Shown here: positions 50,008 through 58,255 of the stretch, piece after piece | Layout: the number at the start of each line of letters is the position of its first letter | Numbering within the stretch: position 1 is the first letter of the stretch | Assembly: GCF_022229005.1 (NCBI RefSeq) | Contig: NZ_JAKKFD010000026.1 | Coordinates: 1-64,000, forward strand | Length of the DNA: 64,000 nucleotides | From: Micromonospora trifolii | GTDB taxonomy: Bacteria; Actinomycetota; Actinomycetes; Mycobacteriales; Micromonosporaceae | Reading direction: 5' to 3' | Made by a program: the position numbers and the translations under genes | The notes under the pieces: model-generated | The model's input: the letters and a program-made list of their open reading frames with translations, nothing else | Databases searched by the model: none | What the model was told of the DNA's origin: nothing

Positions 50008-50088
50008 GACCACCGCCGCCGCTGACGGCAGCGGCCTGATCCACGCCGCACCGTTTACGCGATTGGCGCCTCGGGCAGAAGGCACACC

Positions 50089-50301
50089 ATGACGAACGAA
50101 CGGGTCAGGGCTGTCGGTGGCTACACGATGCGGATCCTCGGTGTGCTGGCGATCGTCGTGGGCGTGCTGGGGATCGTCTCCAGCCTTGCTCAGGGCAACC
50201 TCGTCGGGATCATCCTCGGCGTCGTCTTCATCGTCGGCGGGGCGTTCCTGCTCAAGCGCTCGGGCGCGGCGGCGACACCGAGGCCGCGCAGCACGCACTG
50301 A
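50089..50301 (+). CDS. Small two-helix membrane protein
   Basis: This 70-residue protein has two hydrophobic helices (MRILGVLAIVVGVLGIVSSLA, LVGIILGVVFIVGGAFLL), a short loop and a basic tail. I do not recognise a family. Its size and the Gly-rich helices suggest a membrane stress or assembly factor, but there is no direct evidence. Confidence 0.6.
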   Translation: MTNERVRAVGGYTMRILGVLAIVVGVLGIVSSLAQGNLVGIILGVVFIVGGAFLLKRSGAAATPRPRSTH

Positions 50302-50391
50302 CGTCTGCGGGGCTCATGGTCGCCGTGGTCGTCGCGGCGCTCGACCACGGCGACCGGACCCCAGGGCAGCACCGGGCCGTCCGCATTCTGG

Positions 50392-51147
50392 TCAGACGGT
50401 CGCCGAGTCGCCGGGCCGCAGGTCGACGAGCACGTCCGTCAGGCCCGCGGTCTCGAAGGCCCGCACGACGTCGTCGGCACCCTGGGTGTAGTGCGCCCAG
50501 CCGTCCTGATGGACCGGGATCACCGCCCGAACGCCGAGCAGTGTTGCCGCCCGCGCCGCCAGTTCCGCGGTCAGGGTGAGGAACGCCTCGCCGCGCGCCG
50601 CGATCTGGGCCGCGCCGAGGTTGAGGATCGCGATCTCTATCGCCGGAAACTGCTCCGCGACGACCGCCACCACATCCAGCGAGGCGTTGTCGCCGCTGAC
50701 GTAGACGGTCGGCCAACCGGTCGCCTCCAGCACGAACCCGATCACCGGGCCGTTGACCACGCCGATCTCCGGCGAACCGTGCAGCGCCGGAACCGCGGTG
50801 ACGCGCACGTCGCCGACCTCGGCGTACTCGAAGGGCCGCAGGCCGGTCGCCAGTGGCCCGAGATTCGGCGCCCCCGCCGCGGTGGTGAGCACCCGTCGGG
50901 CCCGGCGCGCGTACTCCCGCCCGGAGATGTCGAGATTGTCGATGTGGTGTTCGTGCGACACGAGCACGACGTCGACCGGGCCGAGGTCCGTGGGCGCCGC
51001 GCTCGGGCCGGTGAACTTGGTGGCGGTGACCGGCCCGTTCTGGTACGTCCGCGGATCGTCGAAGGTCGGGTCCAGCACGACGCGTTGGCCCGCGTAGTCG
51101 AGGACGGCAGTGGGGCCGCCGACGGTGCGTACGGTCAGCTTGTTCAT
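50392..51147 (-). CDS. MBL-fold metallohydrolase (UlaG-like)
   Basis: This 251-residue protein has a metallo-beta-lactamase fold with LVSHEHHIDNLD in place of the usual HxHxDH: H-x-H-H-x-D-N is present, as in UlaG-like lactonases. TAVPALHGSPE carries the second metal ligand, VYVSGDNAS the Asp, and PVHQDGWAH the last His. It may hydrolyse a lactone or phosphodiester. The stop of the PPOX gene overlaps its ATG (ATGA), so they are coupled. Confidence 0.85.
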   Translation of the reverse strand: MNKLTVRTVGGPTAVLDYAGQRVVLDPTFDDPRTYQNGPVTATKFTGPSAAPTDLGPVDVVLVSHEHHIDNLDISGREYARRARRVLTTAAGAPNLGPLATGLRPFEYAEVGDVRVTAVPALHGSPEIGVVNGPVIGFVLEATGWPTVYVSGDNASLDVVAVVAEQFPAIEIAILNLGAAQIAARGEAFLTLTAELAARAATLLGVRAVIPVHQDGWAHYTQGADDVVRAFETAGLTDVLVDLRPGDSATV

Positions 51148-51800
51148 GGTGTTCTCCCTGGTTGTTGATTCGCCTGCTCGCGGAGGGCCTGGTTTTCGGC
51201 GCGCAGGCGGGCGAGTTCGTCGCGCACCGGCGCGAGCGCGTCGGAGAGTTCCGCCTCGGTGAAGCGGGGCGTGATGTGTTGGGGGCAGTTCCAGTCGTAG
51301 CCCTGCACCGTGACGGTGATCAACCGTTCCACCCGGCCCGACGGCCCTGGCACGCTCAGCCTTCCCAGCAGCTCCTCGAACCCGGGGTCTCGCACGTCGG
51401 TGACGTGCGCCGTGCCGATGATCTTGAGGCGGCGTTGGTGGGCGTAGTCCATGAGCAGCAGCGAGACCCGGGGTGACGTGGCGAGGTTGCCGACCGACAG
51501 GTACTGCCGGTTGCCGCGCAGGTCGGCCCAGCCGAGGACGCTGTGCCCGTCGGTGGGGTCGAGGACGTGCAGGAAGCCGGGTGGGCCGCCGCGGTGTTGC
51601 AGGTACGGCCAGCCGTTCTCGCCGACGGTGCCGAGGTAGAAGCTGTCGCGTTCGGTGATGAAAGCGGCCTCGTCGTCACTGAATGTCGCATCCGTGTCCC
51701 ACCCGGCGGTCATGCGCTGCATGGCGGGCCGGCTGCCGTAGCGCTGTTGGGCGGCGACCACCGACGCGGTGGTCAGTTCCTGCAGGTAGCGGTGTGGCAT
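51144..51800 (-). CDS. Pyridoxamine 5'-phosphate oxidase-like flavoprotein
   Basis: This 218-residue protein has the split-barrel flavin fold: FITERDSFYLGTVGENGWPYLQHRGG, NRQYLSVGNLATSPRVSLLL, DYAHQRRLKIIGTAHV and a C-terminal coiled segment (ELARLRAENQALREQ). Members use FMN or F420. ATG at 51800 has AAGGGG ahead. It is divergent from a CGNR-type regulator with a palindromic region between, so induction is likely. It may detoxify a compound with the coupled MBL enzyme. Confidence 0.85.
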   Translation of the reverse strand: MPHRYLQELTTASVVAAQQRYGSRPAMQRMTAGWDTDATFSDDEAAFITERDSFYLGTVGENGWPYLQHRGGPPGFLHVLDPTDGHSVLGWADLRGNRQYLSVGNLATSPRVSLLLMDYAHQRRLKIIGTAHVTDVRDPGFEELLGRLSVPGPSGRVERLITVTVQGYDWNCPQHITPRFTEAELSDALAPVRDELARLRAENQALREQANQQPGRTP

Positions 51801-51879
51801 GACGAGCGCCCCTTTCAGGGGTGGGCCGGGTGGTGAGGGCCGGCGCTCCGGCAGGCGGACGGGTCCCACCTAACCATCG

Positions 51880-51913
51880 TTACGACTTTTACCGGTAAGA
51901 AGATACGTCGTAA
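51880..51913. promoter_or_regulatory. Nested palindrome, candidate CGNR operator
   Basis: Outer arms TTACGAC (51880-51886) and GTCGTAA (51907-51913) are perfect, and inside lies a perfect 10-bp palindrome TTACCGGTAA (51889-51898). The AT-rich site falls in the divergent promoter between the PPOX/MBL operon and the CGNR gene. Position and symmetry suggest binding of a dimer or two dimers. Confidence 0.6.
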
Positions 51914-51955
51914 TGACTAACCTGTCAAACGACAGACGGTGGTAAGGTTGGCGGC

Positions 51956-52477
51956 ATGACACGTCGGCCACTGGTGGGCGAACCCCTCGCGCTGGACCTG
52001 GTCAACACCCAGTGGGTCGAGCGGGGTCGCCTGGTCGACCTGTTCGACGAGCCGGACGGGCTGCGGGGATGGCTCACCGAACACCACCTGGAGGGTGACC
52101 CCGCAGCGGTGGAGACCCCGCTGCGGGAGACGCGTTCGGCGCTGCGCCGCGTCCTCGAACAGCCCGACGAGGCCGCCGAACTGGGGGTCAACGCGATCCT
52201 CGCCCGTGGTGCCTCGCGCTACACGCTTCGTGCGGGAGCCGCGCATGAGCAGCCCGACGTCGACGCGGGCTGGCTCCCCTCCTGGCGAGCGGCCATCAAC
52301 TACCTGGACCTGCTGGGCCAGCAACCCCACCGCATCCGACGCTGCGGTAACCCCGCCTGCGTCCTGTACTTCTACGACACGTCGCGCAACGGCACCCGGC
52401 GCTGGTGCTCGATGGACGGCTGCGGCGCTCGCGCCAAGGCCGCCCGCCACTACCACCGCCAGCGCGTCACCCCCTAG
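51956..52477 (+). CDS. CGNR zinc finger (ABATE) regulator
   Basis: This 173-residue protein has the N-terminal ABATE-like domain (LVGEPLALDLVNTQWVERGR, LRGWLTEH) and the C-terminal CGNR finger (IRRCGNPACVLYFYDTSRNG then RRWCSMDGCGARAKAARHY) with four cysteines. Such proteins are believed to bind DNA and regulate adjacent stress genes. It is divergent from the PPOX/MBL pair and probably represses or activates it through the site at 51880-51913. Confidence 0.88.
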   Translation: MTRRPLVGEPLALDLVNTQWVERGRLVDLFDEPDGLRGWLTEHHLEGDPAAVETPLRETRSALRRVLEQPDEAAELGVNAILARGASRYTLRAGAAHEQPDVDAGWLPSWRAAINYLDLLGQQPHRIRRCGNPACVLYFYDTSRNGTRRWCSMDGCGARAKAARHYHRQRVTP

Positions 52478-52554
52478 GGCCTGTCTCATAAGAACTGGCC
52501 CTAGCGCCCGGGGTACGAGGACAGCGGCGGCAGCGCGACTCATAAGGTGAGCGG

Positions 52555-52971
52555 ATGTCGGTCAAGCAGGTCCAAGTGACATTCGACTGCGCCGAGCCTG
52601 TGCGCGTCGGTCGTTTCTGGTGTGAGGTGTTGGGGTACGTCCCGCCACCGGCCCCGGAGGGGGTCGCCTCCTGGGACGATGTCAGTTCCGAGCAGGGTTC
52701 GTGGTTCGCGTGCAGTGACCCGTCGGGGGTGGGCCCGCGGCTGTACTTCCAGCGGGTGCCCGAGGGCAAGGTCGTCAAGAACCGGGTGCACCTCGACGTG
52801 CGGGTCGGCACCGGGCTCGTGGGCGAGGAGCGCCTGGCCGCCCTTGAGGCCGAATGCGCGCGGCTGATCCCGCTCGGCGCGATACGCGGGCAGTTGTTGC
52901 TCGCCGACGGCGAGAACGAGTCGTGCCTCAACATGCAGGACGTCGAGGGCAACGAGTTCTGTCTCGACTAG
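52555..52971 (+). CDS. VOC-family protein
   Basis: This 138-residue protein has a single VOC module pair: VKQVQVTFDCAEPVRVGRFW at the start, RLYFQRVPEGKVVKNRVHLDV in the middle, and MQDVEGNEFCLD at the end. The metal-ligand histidine of the first strand is replaced here (VTFDCAEP), so it may be a non-catalytic binder such as a bleomycin-resistance-like protein. AAGGTGAG lies ahead of the ATG. Confidence 0.8.
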   Translation: MSVKQVQVTFDCAEPVRVGRFWCEVLGYVPPPAPEGVASWDDVSSEQGSWFACSDPSGVGPRLYFQRVPEGKVVKNRVHLDVRVGTGLVGEERLAALEAECARLIPLGAIRGQLLLADGENESCLNMQDVEGNEFCLD

Positions 52972-53011
52972 GTGGCCGGGCGCCGGCCGGATGGCGCTAG
53001 CCTCGGCCCTC

Positions 53012-53509
53012 ATGACCTGGCTGCCCGATGAGTTCGTCCACCCCGTCCACGTGCCGGTGCCCGATACCGCGCTGCATCTGCGGCCGATTCGCGAGGCGGA
53101 CACCCCGCTCGACTACCCCGCCGTGATGGGCTCCCGCGAGCGCCTGTGGGAGATCTTTGGCCCGGCCTGGGCGTGGCCCAGCGAGACGATGACCTACGAA
53201 GAGGATCGCGTCGACCTGCTGCGGCACGAGAAGGAGATAGCCGCGCACCAGTCGTTCAACTACGCGTTGCTGGACGAGGGGGAGACGGCGATCCTCGGCT
53301 GCGTCTACATCGACCCGCCGGAGCGCACCGGCTCCGACGGCGAGGTCTCCTGGTGGGTGGTGGACGGCCTGGTGGGCAGCGAGGCGGAGGCTGCGGTCGA
53401 CGCGCTGGTGCCGCAGTGGATCGCCGCGGACTGGCCGTTCCGCCAGCCCCGCTATCTGGGCCGCGACATCGCCTGGCAGGACTGGCTGTCGTTGCCGCGC
53501 GTCTCCTGA
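53012..53509 (+). CDS. GNAT-like acetyltransferase
   Basis: This 165-residue protein has GNAT-like strands (LHLRPIREADTPLDYPAVMG, LDEGETAILGCVYIDPP, GEVSWWVVDGLVGSEAEAAV) with a modified acetyl-CoA loop: the usual Q/R-x-x-G-x-G/A is not obvious. It may be a degenerate GNAT or one with a different cofactor mode. ATG at 53012 is chosen; upstream starts add unlikely residues. It is unrelated to its neighbours. Confidence 0.7.
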   Translation: MTWLPDEFVHPVHVPVPDTALHLRPIREADTPLDYPAVMGSRERLWEIFGPAWAWPSETMTYEEDRVDLLRHEKEIAAHQSFNYALLDEGETAILGCVYIDPPERTGSDGEVSWWVVDGLVGSEAEAAVDALVPQWIAADWPFRQPRYLGRDIAWQDWLSLPRVS

Positions 53510-53525
53510 GCGCGGCCGAACCTGA

Positions 53526-53556
53526 CGGGGGCCAGGCGAGTTCGGCCTGGCCCCCG
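53526..53556. terminator. Bidirectional hairpin terminator
   Basis: Perfect 12-bp arms (53526-53537 and 53545-53556, CGGGGGCCAGGC and complement) with a 7-nt loop lie between the convergent GNAT-like and PhoX-like genes. Confidence 0.78.
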
Positions 53557-53570
53557 ACGTGTGGGCTTGC

Positions 53571-55025
53571 TCAGCCCAGGTACTTCTCCCACGGACCGGT
53601 GATGGCCAGGGTGAGGCCCGGGTCCTGCATGTTGACGAAGAGCACCTTGCCGTCAGCGCTGAAGGTCGGCCCGCAGAACTCCGAGTCGTTGAGCTGGTTG
53701 CGGGCGATCGCGTAGGTGGGCCCGCCCGGAATCGTGCTGAGCACGTGCGAGGCGCCAGTGCCGTCCTCGGCGAGCACGAGGCTTCCCCACGGGGTGACTG
53801 TCACGTTGTCCGGGCCGTCGAAGGTGAGGTCGGTGTACTTGACCGGCCCACCCTCCTCGGAGGCGGTCTGGTGCGGGAAGTACGTCACCAGCTGGATGGT
53901 CTGGTTCCTGTAGTTGTAGAACCAGACCATTCCGTCGTGCGGCGCCGCGTCCGCCGGCAGGTCACCCTCGTCCCAGGCGTAGGAGTTGACCACGTACACG
54001 CCCTCGTCGGTGGCCCACACGCCCTCGAACTTGCGTCCCCGGGTGACCTGCCCGTCGGCGAACTGCTCGCGTACCGACTTGGTGCGTGCGTCGCGGTCCG
54101 GCACCTCGATCCACCGGACCGGGAAGGGGCGGCCCAGCTGGGCGGAGGTCAGGTACGCGACGTCCGGCAGCACCGAACCGTCATCCATGATGATCTGCAT
54201 CGCGGCGAGGACGCCCGCGTTCGGGGCGAGGCGGGTGAGCACGCCCGGGCCCAGCTTGACGCCGTGTGGTGCCGTCCAGCGGTAGAAGAGGCCGTTGGGC
54301 TCGTCGGCGTCCTCGGAGAGGTAGACCCGGGTGCGGTCCTTGTCGACGGCCAGTGCCTCGTGGGAGTAGCGGCCCAGGCACTTGATCGGCTTCGGGTCGG
54401 CGCTGCCGTCGGCCCACACCTCGAAGACGTAGCCGTGGTCCTTCTGGTAGACGCCGGACCGGCCGCCCTCTTCCCACTTGTCGCCGGCCCGGTCCTCGGT
54501 CTCCTCGCAGGTGAGCCAGGTGCCCCAGGGCGTCGGCCCGCCGGCGCAGTTGGAGATGGTGCCGGAGAGCGCCACGAACTCACCCAGGTTGCGGCCCGCG
54601 AGGTCGGTCTTGATGACTGTGCAACCGCCGGCGTCGACGGCGCCCGCGTCGTAGACCGTTCCCTTGACGTGCGGCACGCCGAACTCGGCGCCCGGGTCGA
54701 TCTCGTGGTTCTGGATCAGGGTGTACCGGCCGTGGCCGGCGTCGTAGACGGCCATGCCGTCATGGTCCGACGGGGTGGCGCCCTGGCCGCGGTCGAGCCG
54801 GGTGACGCCGGTCCGGGTGACAACTGTGTAGCTGAAGCCCTTGGGCAGGGCCAGAACTCCCTTGGGGTCGTCCACGAGCGGCGGGAAGGGCACGTTGCCG
54901 GGCTTCACCGGCGGGTGCGGCCGGGCCGGGCTGGCCTGGGCCAGGGACGGCAGGCCGCCCGCGACGGCAAGGCCGACGCCGGCGGCGGCGCCGCTGGCGA
55001 GGAAGGTACGACGAGAGGAAGGCAC
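53571..55025 (-). CDS. Tat-exported PhoX-like phosphatase (DUF839)
   Basis: The 484-residue protein has a twin-arginine signal (SSRRTFLASGAAAGVGLAVA) and a PhoX-like beta-propeller. Features are SDHDGMAVYDAGHGRYTLIQ, NHEIDPG, CAGGPTPWGTWLTCEETE, YSHEALAVDKD, DVAYLTSAQLGRPFPV and DNVTVTPWGSLVLAEDG. These match the calcium/iron-dependent PhoX phosphatase family. It probably releases phosphate from external esters. GTG at 55025 has AGGAG 10 bp ahead. A GTCACC/GGTGAC inverted pair (55095-55100, 55114-55119) lies upstream. Confidence 0.88.
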   Translation of the reverse strand: MPSSRRTFLASGAAAGVGLAVAGGLPSLAQASPARPHPPVKPGNVPFPPLVDDPKGVLALPKGFSYTVVTRTGVTRLDRGQGATPSDHDGMAVYDAGHGRYTLIQNHEIDPGAEFGVPHVKGTVYDAGAVDAGGCTVIKTDLAGRNLGEFVALSGTISNCAGGPTPWGTWLTCEETEDRAGDKWEEGGRSGVYQKDHGYVFEVWADGSADPKPIKCLGRYSHEALAVDKDRTRVYLSEDADEPNGLFYRWTAPHGVKLGPGVLTRLAPNAGVLAAMQIIMDDGSVLPDVAYLTSAQLGRPFPVRWIEVPDRDARTKSVREQFADGQVTRGRKFEGVWATDEGVYVVNSYAWDEGDLPADAAPHDGMVWFYNYRNQTIQLVTYFPHQTASEEGGPVKYTDLTFDGPDNVTVTPWGSLVLAEDGTGASHVLSTIPGGPTYAIARNQLNDSEFCGPTFSADGKVLFVNMQDPGLTLAITGPWEKYLG

Positions 55026-55133
55026 GTGGATCAACTCCTGGTCAAGACGTAGTGCGACGACTGGCAGCCAACTCCTTCGGGCGGACAGCGACACGTCACC
55101 AGTGGGATCGGACGGTGACATCGGAGTTAAGAG

Positions 55134-56015
55134 TCAGGGTCGCGCACGCGTCGCGGGCAGCAGTGCGGGCCAGTCCTGGGCGAGGGCCCAGTCGGCGAAG
55201 CTGTGCCAGCCGACCTCCGGGTAGTCGCGGCGCAGCGCGGCGACGTCGACGGTCAGGCCCACTGTGCTGAAGTAGTCGAACATGGCCGCCAAATCGGTGG
55301 ACCGCTGCCGGACCTGGGCCAGCGGCACCTGCACGTGGGTGATCGGGCGGCCGATGGCGCCGCCGAGGATCTCGGCCAGGTGGGTGGGTGTGCGTTCGTC
55401 GGACGCGATGTCGATGCGGCGGCCGGCGAACTCGCCCGAGCGCTGGAGGGCGAGCGCGGCGAAGGCGCCGATGTCGACCGCCGGGATGAGGGTGAGCGGC
55501 CGGTCGGCGGGCATCGGCCAGGCGAAGGTGCCCCTGCCCAGGCCGTCGAGCGTCCAGCCGCTGGCGTAGTTGTCCATGAAAGCGGCCGGCGCGATGATCG
55601 TCCAGGGCACTGTCGAGGTGCGCAGGTGCTGCTCGACCAGGTGCTTGCTCTCGTAGTGCGGGACGCCGGTGGCGCGGTCGGCGTGGGCGACGGTGGTCAG
55701 CACGAGGTGACCGAGCCCGGCGGCTGCCGCCGCGTCGACGAGGGTCCGGCCCTGCCGGACCTCGGTGGCGAGGTCGGTGCCGAACGGTGTGGTGACAGCG
55801 AACAACGAGTCGGCTCCGGCGAGCGCGGCGTCGAGGGACGCGCGGTCGTCGAAGTCGGCCCGGCGCACCTCGGCCCCGAGGTCGCGCAGGGCTTCGGCGG
55901 CCGGCGAGGTGGGGTGGCGGGTGACGGCGCGTACCCGGTGTCCGGCCGCCAGCAGGGCGCGGGCGGTGGCACCGCCTTGGGCTCCGGTGGCGCCGGTGAC
56001 GGCGACGGTGAGCAT
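55134..56015 (-). CDS. NmrA-like NAD(P)-binding protein
   Basis: This 293-residue atypical SDR has VAVTGATGAQGGATARALL (GxxGxxG), LVLTTVAHADRATGVPHYES, WTIIAPAAFMDNYASGW and RRIDIASDERTPTHLAEILG. It belongs to the NmrA/HSCARG or isoflavone-reductase-like group and binds NAD(P) as a redox sensor or reductase. It is divergent from a MarR gene with three palindromic operators between, so it is likely regulated by that MarR. Confidence 0.87.
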   Translation of the reverse strand: MLTVAVTGATGAQGGATARALLAAGHRVRAVTRHPTSPAAEALRDLGAEVRRADFDDRASLDAALAGADSLFAVTTPFGTDLATEVRQGRTLVDAAAAAGLGHLVLTTVAHADRATGVPHYESKHLVEQHLRTSTVPWTIIAPAAFMDNYASGWTLDGLGRGTFAWPMPADRPLTLIPAVDIGAFAALALQRSGEFAGRRIDIASDERTPTHLAEILGGAIGRPITHVQVPLAQVRQRSTDLAAMFDYFSTVGLTVDVAALRRDYPEVGWHSFADWALAQDWPALLPATRARP

Positions 56016-56040
56016 GGGTCCTCCAGGAGGGTAAGATGGC

Positions 56041-56097
56041 TGCGTAACGCATTAACTGCGTCATGCAGCAGATTATGGCGACTCGCTGCGTCACGCA
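56041..56097. promoter_or_regulatory. Three-copy MarR operator array
   Basis: Three 11-mers follow TGCGTNAYGCA: TGCGTAACGCA (56041-56051), TGCGTCATGCA (56057-56067, one mismatch) and TGCGTCACGCA (56087-56097). The first and last are perfect 5-bp palindromes around one base. They fill the divergent promoter between NmrA (56015) and MarR (56113). Multiple identical sites point to cooperative binding by the adjacent MarR protein. Confidence 0.72.
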
Positions 56098-56112
56098 ACG
56101 AACTGGGATGTG

Positions 56113-56598
56113 ATGCGGATGACTGCGAAGCGTCGGGCCCGGCTGTACGAGGAGATGTCGATGGCGTCCCGGCGCTATCTGGCCTCGTACGTCCTGTTCA
56201 ACCAGGCCATCGCCGATCACCTGGGGCTCCACCCGACCGACGTGCAGTTCCTGAGCCTGCTCTCGGCGGCTCCCGCGCCACCCACGGTGCGGGAGGTCGC
56301 CGAGATGACCGGCCTGACCACGGGATCGGCCACCCGACTGGTCGACCGGCTCGAACGTGGCGGCTACGTCACACGGACGCCCGACCACGAGGACCGGCGC
56401 CGGGTGCTGGTCACCCCGGTGCCGGATCGCCTCGACCGGGTCACCGCGGTCTGGGACGACCTCGGCCAGGCCTGGCAGACACTTCTCGACGAGCACACCG
56501 ACGAGGAGCTGGAGGTGATCACGCGCCACATGAACCGAGCGCATGACCTCAGCCACGCCCAGATGCGTCGCCTGCGGTCCCAACCGAAGCCCGACTGA
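56113..56598 (+). CDS. MarR-family transcriptional regulator
   Basis: This 161-residue regulator has a helix-turn-helix (VREVAEMTGLTTGSATRLVD) and a wing (TRTPDHEDRRRVLVTPVP). ATG at 56113 is chosen over the GTG just before it; both give the same frame. It most likely represses itself and the divergent NmrA-like gene via the three TGCGTNAYGCA sites. The DrrA-like gene begins 57 bp after its stop. Confidence 0.9.
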   Translation: MRMTAKRRARLYEEMSMASRRYLASYVLFNQAIADHLGLHPTDVQFLSLLSAAPAPPTVREVAEMTGLTTGSATRLVDRLERGGYVTRTPDHEDRRRVLVTPVPDRLDRVTAVWDDLGQAWQTLLDEHTDEELEVITRHMNRAHDLSHAQMRRLRSQPKPD

Positions 56599-56654
56599 GC
56601 CCGGTCGCCTGCGGGCTTGACCTTGACGCTGCGTCAACCCCCCATGCTGCCGTC

Positions 56655-57452
56655 ATGAGCAATTCGCACACAACAGCTCAGGCCGAGCAGCCAGCGATCC
56701 ACGTGCACGGCCTGGAGAAGTCGTTCAAGCAGCTGAAGGTGCTGCGCGGCGTCGACATCGACGTCGCGCGGGGCAGCATCTTCGCCCTGCTCGGCTCGAA
56801 CGGTGCCGGCAAGACCACAGTGGTGAAGATCCTGGCCACGCTCCTCAGGGCCGACGGCGGGACGGCCCGGGTCGCCGGCTTCGACGTGGCGACCCACCCC
56901 GCCGACGTACGGCAGTCGATCAGTCTCACCGGGCAGTTCGCGGCGGTCGACGAGATCCTCACCGGGCGGGAGAACCTGGTCCTCGTGGCCCGGCTGCGCC
57001 ACCTCAAGGAGCCCGGTGCGATCGCGGACGACCTGCTGAGGCGCTTCTCGCTGACCGAGGCGGGCGCCCGGAGGGTGCGGACGTACTCCGGCGGCATGCG
57101 TCGCCGTCTCGACATCGCGATGAGCCTGATCGGGAACCCGCCGGTCATCTTCCTCGACGAGCCGACGACCGGGCTGGACCCGGAGGCGCGCATCGAGGTG
57201 TGGCAGGCGATCAAGGAACTCGCCAGTGGCGGCACGACGGTGCTGCTCACCACCCAGTACCTCGACGAGGCCGAACAGCTCGCCGACCGGATCGCGATCC
57301 TCCACGAGGGACGGATCATCGTCAACGGCACCCTCGACGAGCTCAAGCAGCTCCTGCCACCCGCCGAGATCGAGTACGTCGAGAAGCAGCCGACCCTCCA
57401 GGACGTCTTCCTCACCCTGGTTGGCGCCAAGACCGAGAAGGAACAACGATGA
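56655..57452 (+). CDS. ABC exporter ATP-binding protein, DrrA type
   Basis: This 265-residue ATPase has Walker A LLGSNGAGKTT, the Q-loop in SLTGQFAAVDEILTGRENL, signature TYSGGMRRRLDIAMSL, Walker B VIFLDEPTTGLDPEAR and the D-loop to H-loop TTQYLDEAEQLADR. The C-terminal region KQPTLQDVFLTLVG matches the daunorubicin-resistance DrrA branch, usually paired with DrrB-like permeases. ATG overlaps the permease ATG by 4 bp. Confidence 0.9.
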   Translation: MSNSHTTAQAEQPAIHVHGLEKSFKQLKVLRGVDIDVARGSIFALLGSNGAGKTTVVKILATLLRADGGTARVAGFDVATHPADVRQSISLTGQFAAVDEILTGRENLVLVARLRHLKEPGAIADDLLRRFSLTEAGARRVRTYSGGMRRRLDIAMSLIGNPPVIFLDEPTTGLDPEARIEVWQAIKELASGGTTVLLTTQYLDEAEQLADRIAILHEGRIIVNGTLDELKQLLPPAEIEYVEKQPTLQDVFLTLVGAKTEKEQR

Positions 57453-58210
57453 ACAAGCACTTCCTCGGCGACACCACGGTCCTGCTGGGGCGCTCACTGC
57501 GCCACATCGCCCGCAGCCCGGACACCATCATCACGACAGCGGTGATGCCGATCGCCTTCATGCTGCTGTTCGTCTACGTCTTCGGTGGCGCGATCGAGAC
57601 CGGCTCCGACTCGTACGTGAACTATCTGCTCCCCGGCATCCTGCTCATCACGATCGCCTCGGGCATCTCGTACACCGCCTTCCGGCTCTTCCTGGACATG
57701 CAGGGCGGCATCTTCGAACGGTTCCAGTCCATGCCGATCGCCCGATCCGCGGTGCTCTGGGCGCACGTGCTGACCTCGCTGGTCGCCAACCTGGTCTCGC
57801 TGGTCGTCGTCGTCCTCGTCGCCCTGCTCATGGGCTTCCGCACCGGCACGAGCGTGCTGGGCTGGCTCGCCGTGGCCGGCATCCTGGTGCTGTTCACCCT
57901 GGCGCTCACCTGGATCGCCATCATTCCCGGCCTCACCGCCCAGTCCGTGGACGGCGCGAGCGCCTTCTCGTACCCGCTGGTCTTCCTGCCGTTCGTCAGT
58001 TCGGCCTTCGTGCCCACCGCCTCGATGCCCGGACCGGTGCGTGCCTTCGCCGAGCACCAGCCGGTGACCGCCATCGTCAACGCGATCCGAGACCTCTTCG
58101 CGCAGGAGCCCGTCGGATCGGGCCTCTGGACCGCCCTGGTGTGGTGCGCCGGCATCCTCGTGGTGGCCTACCTGTTCGCCAACCTGACCTACCGTCGCAA
58201 GATCTCCTGA
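57449..58210 (+). CDS. ABC-2 type exporter permease, DrrB type
   Basis: This 253-residue permease has about six membrane helices and the ABC-2 motif region (IFERFQSMPIARSAVLWAHV, SYPLVFLPFVSSAFVPTASMP). Together with the upstream ATPase it would export a hydrophobic compound or antibiotic. The start overlaps the ATPase stop (ATGA). A MerR-family regulator follows 45 bp later. Confidence 0.9.
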   Translation: MNKHFLGDTTVLLGRSLRHIARSPDTIITTAVMPIAFMLLFVYVFGGAIETGSDSYVNYLLPGILLITIASGISYTAFRLFLDMQGGIFERFQSMPIARSAVLWAHVLTSLVANLVSLVVVVLVALLMGFRTGTSVLGWLAVAGILVLFTLALTWIAIIPGLTAQSVDGASAFSYPLVFLPFVSSAFVPTASMPGPVRAFAEHQPVTAIVNAIRDLFAQEPVGSGLWTALVWCAGILVVAYLFANLTYRRKIS

Positions 58211-58255
58211 TCCGGTGTCGACCCGGGCTGGGCAGGGTGCGGGCAGGATCAGAGC

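Noticed and set aside
52485..52546. Repeated CTCATAAG and a GGCCTGTCTCATAAG string resembling the end of an IS5-type element
   Set aside because: Only one end-like string is present, with no transposase, no matching inverted end and no target duplication. The second CTCATAAG copy is part of the VOC gene's ribosome site region.
55095..55119. PHO box upstream of the PhoX-like gene
   Set aside because: PHO boxes in related actinobacteria are direct repeats of GTTCACC-like units at 11-bp spacing. Only an inverted GTCACC/GGTGAC pair spaced 13 bp is present.
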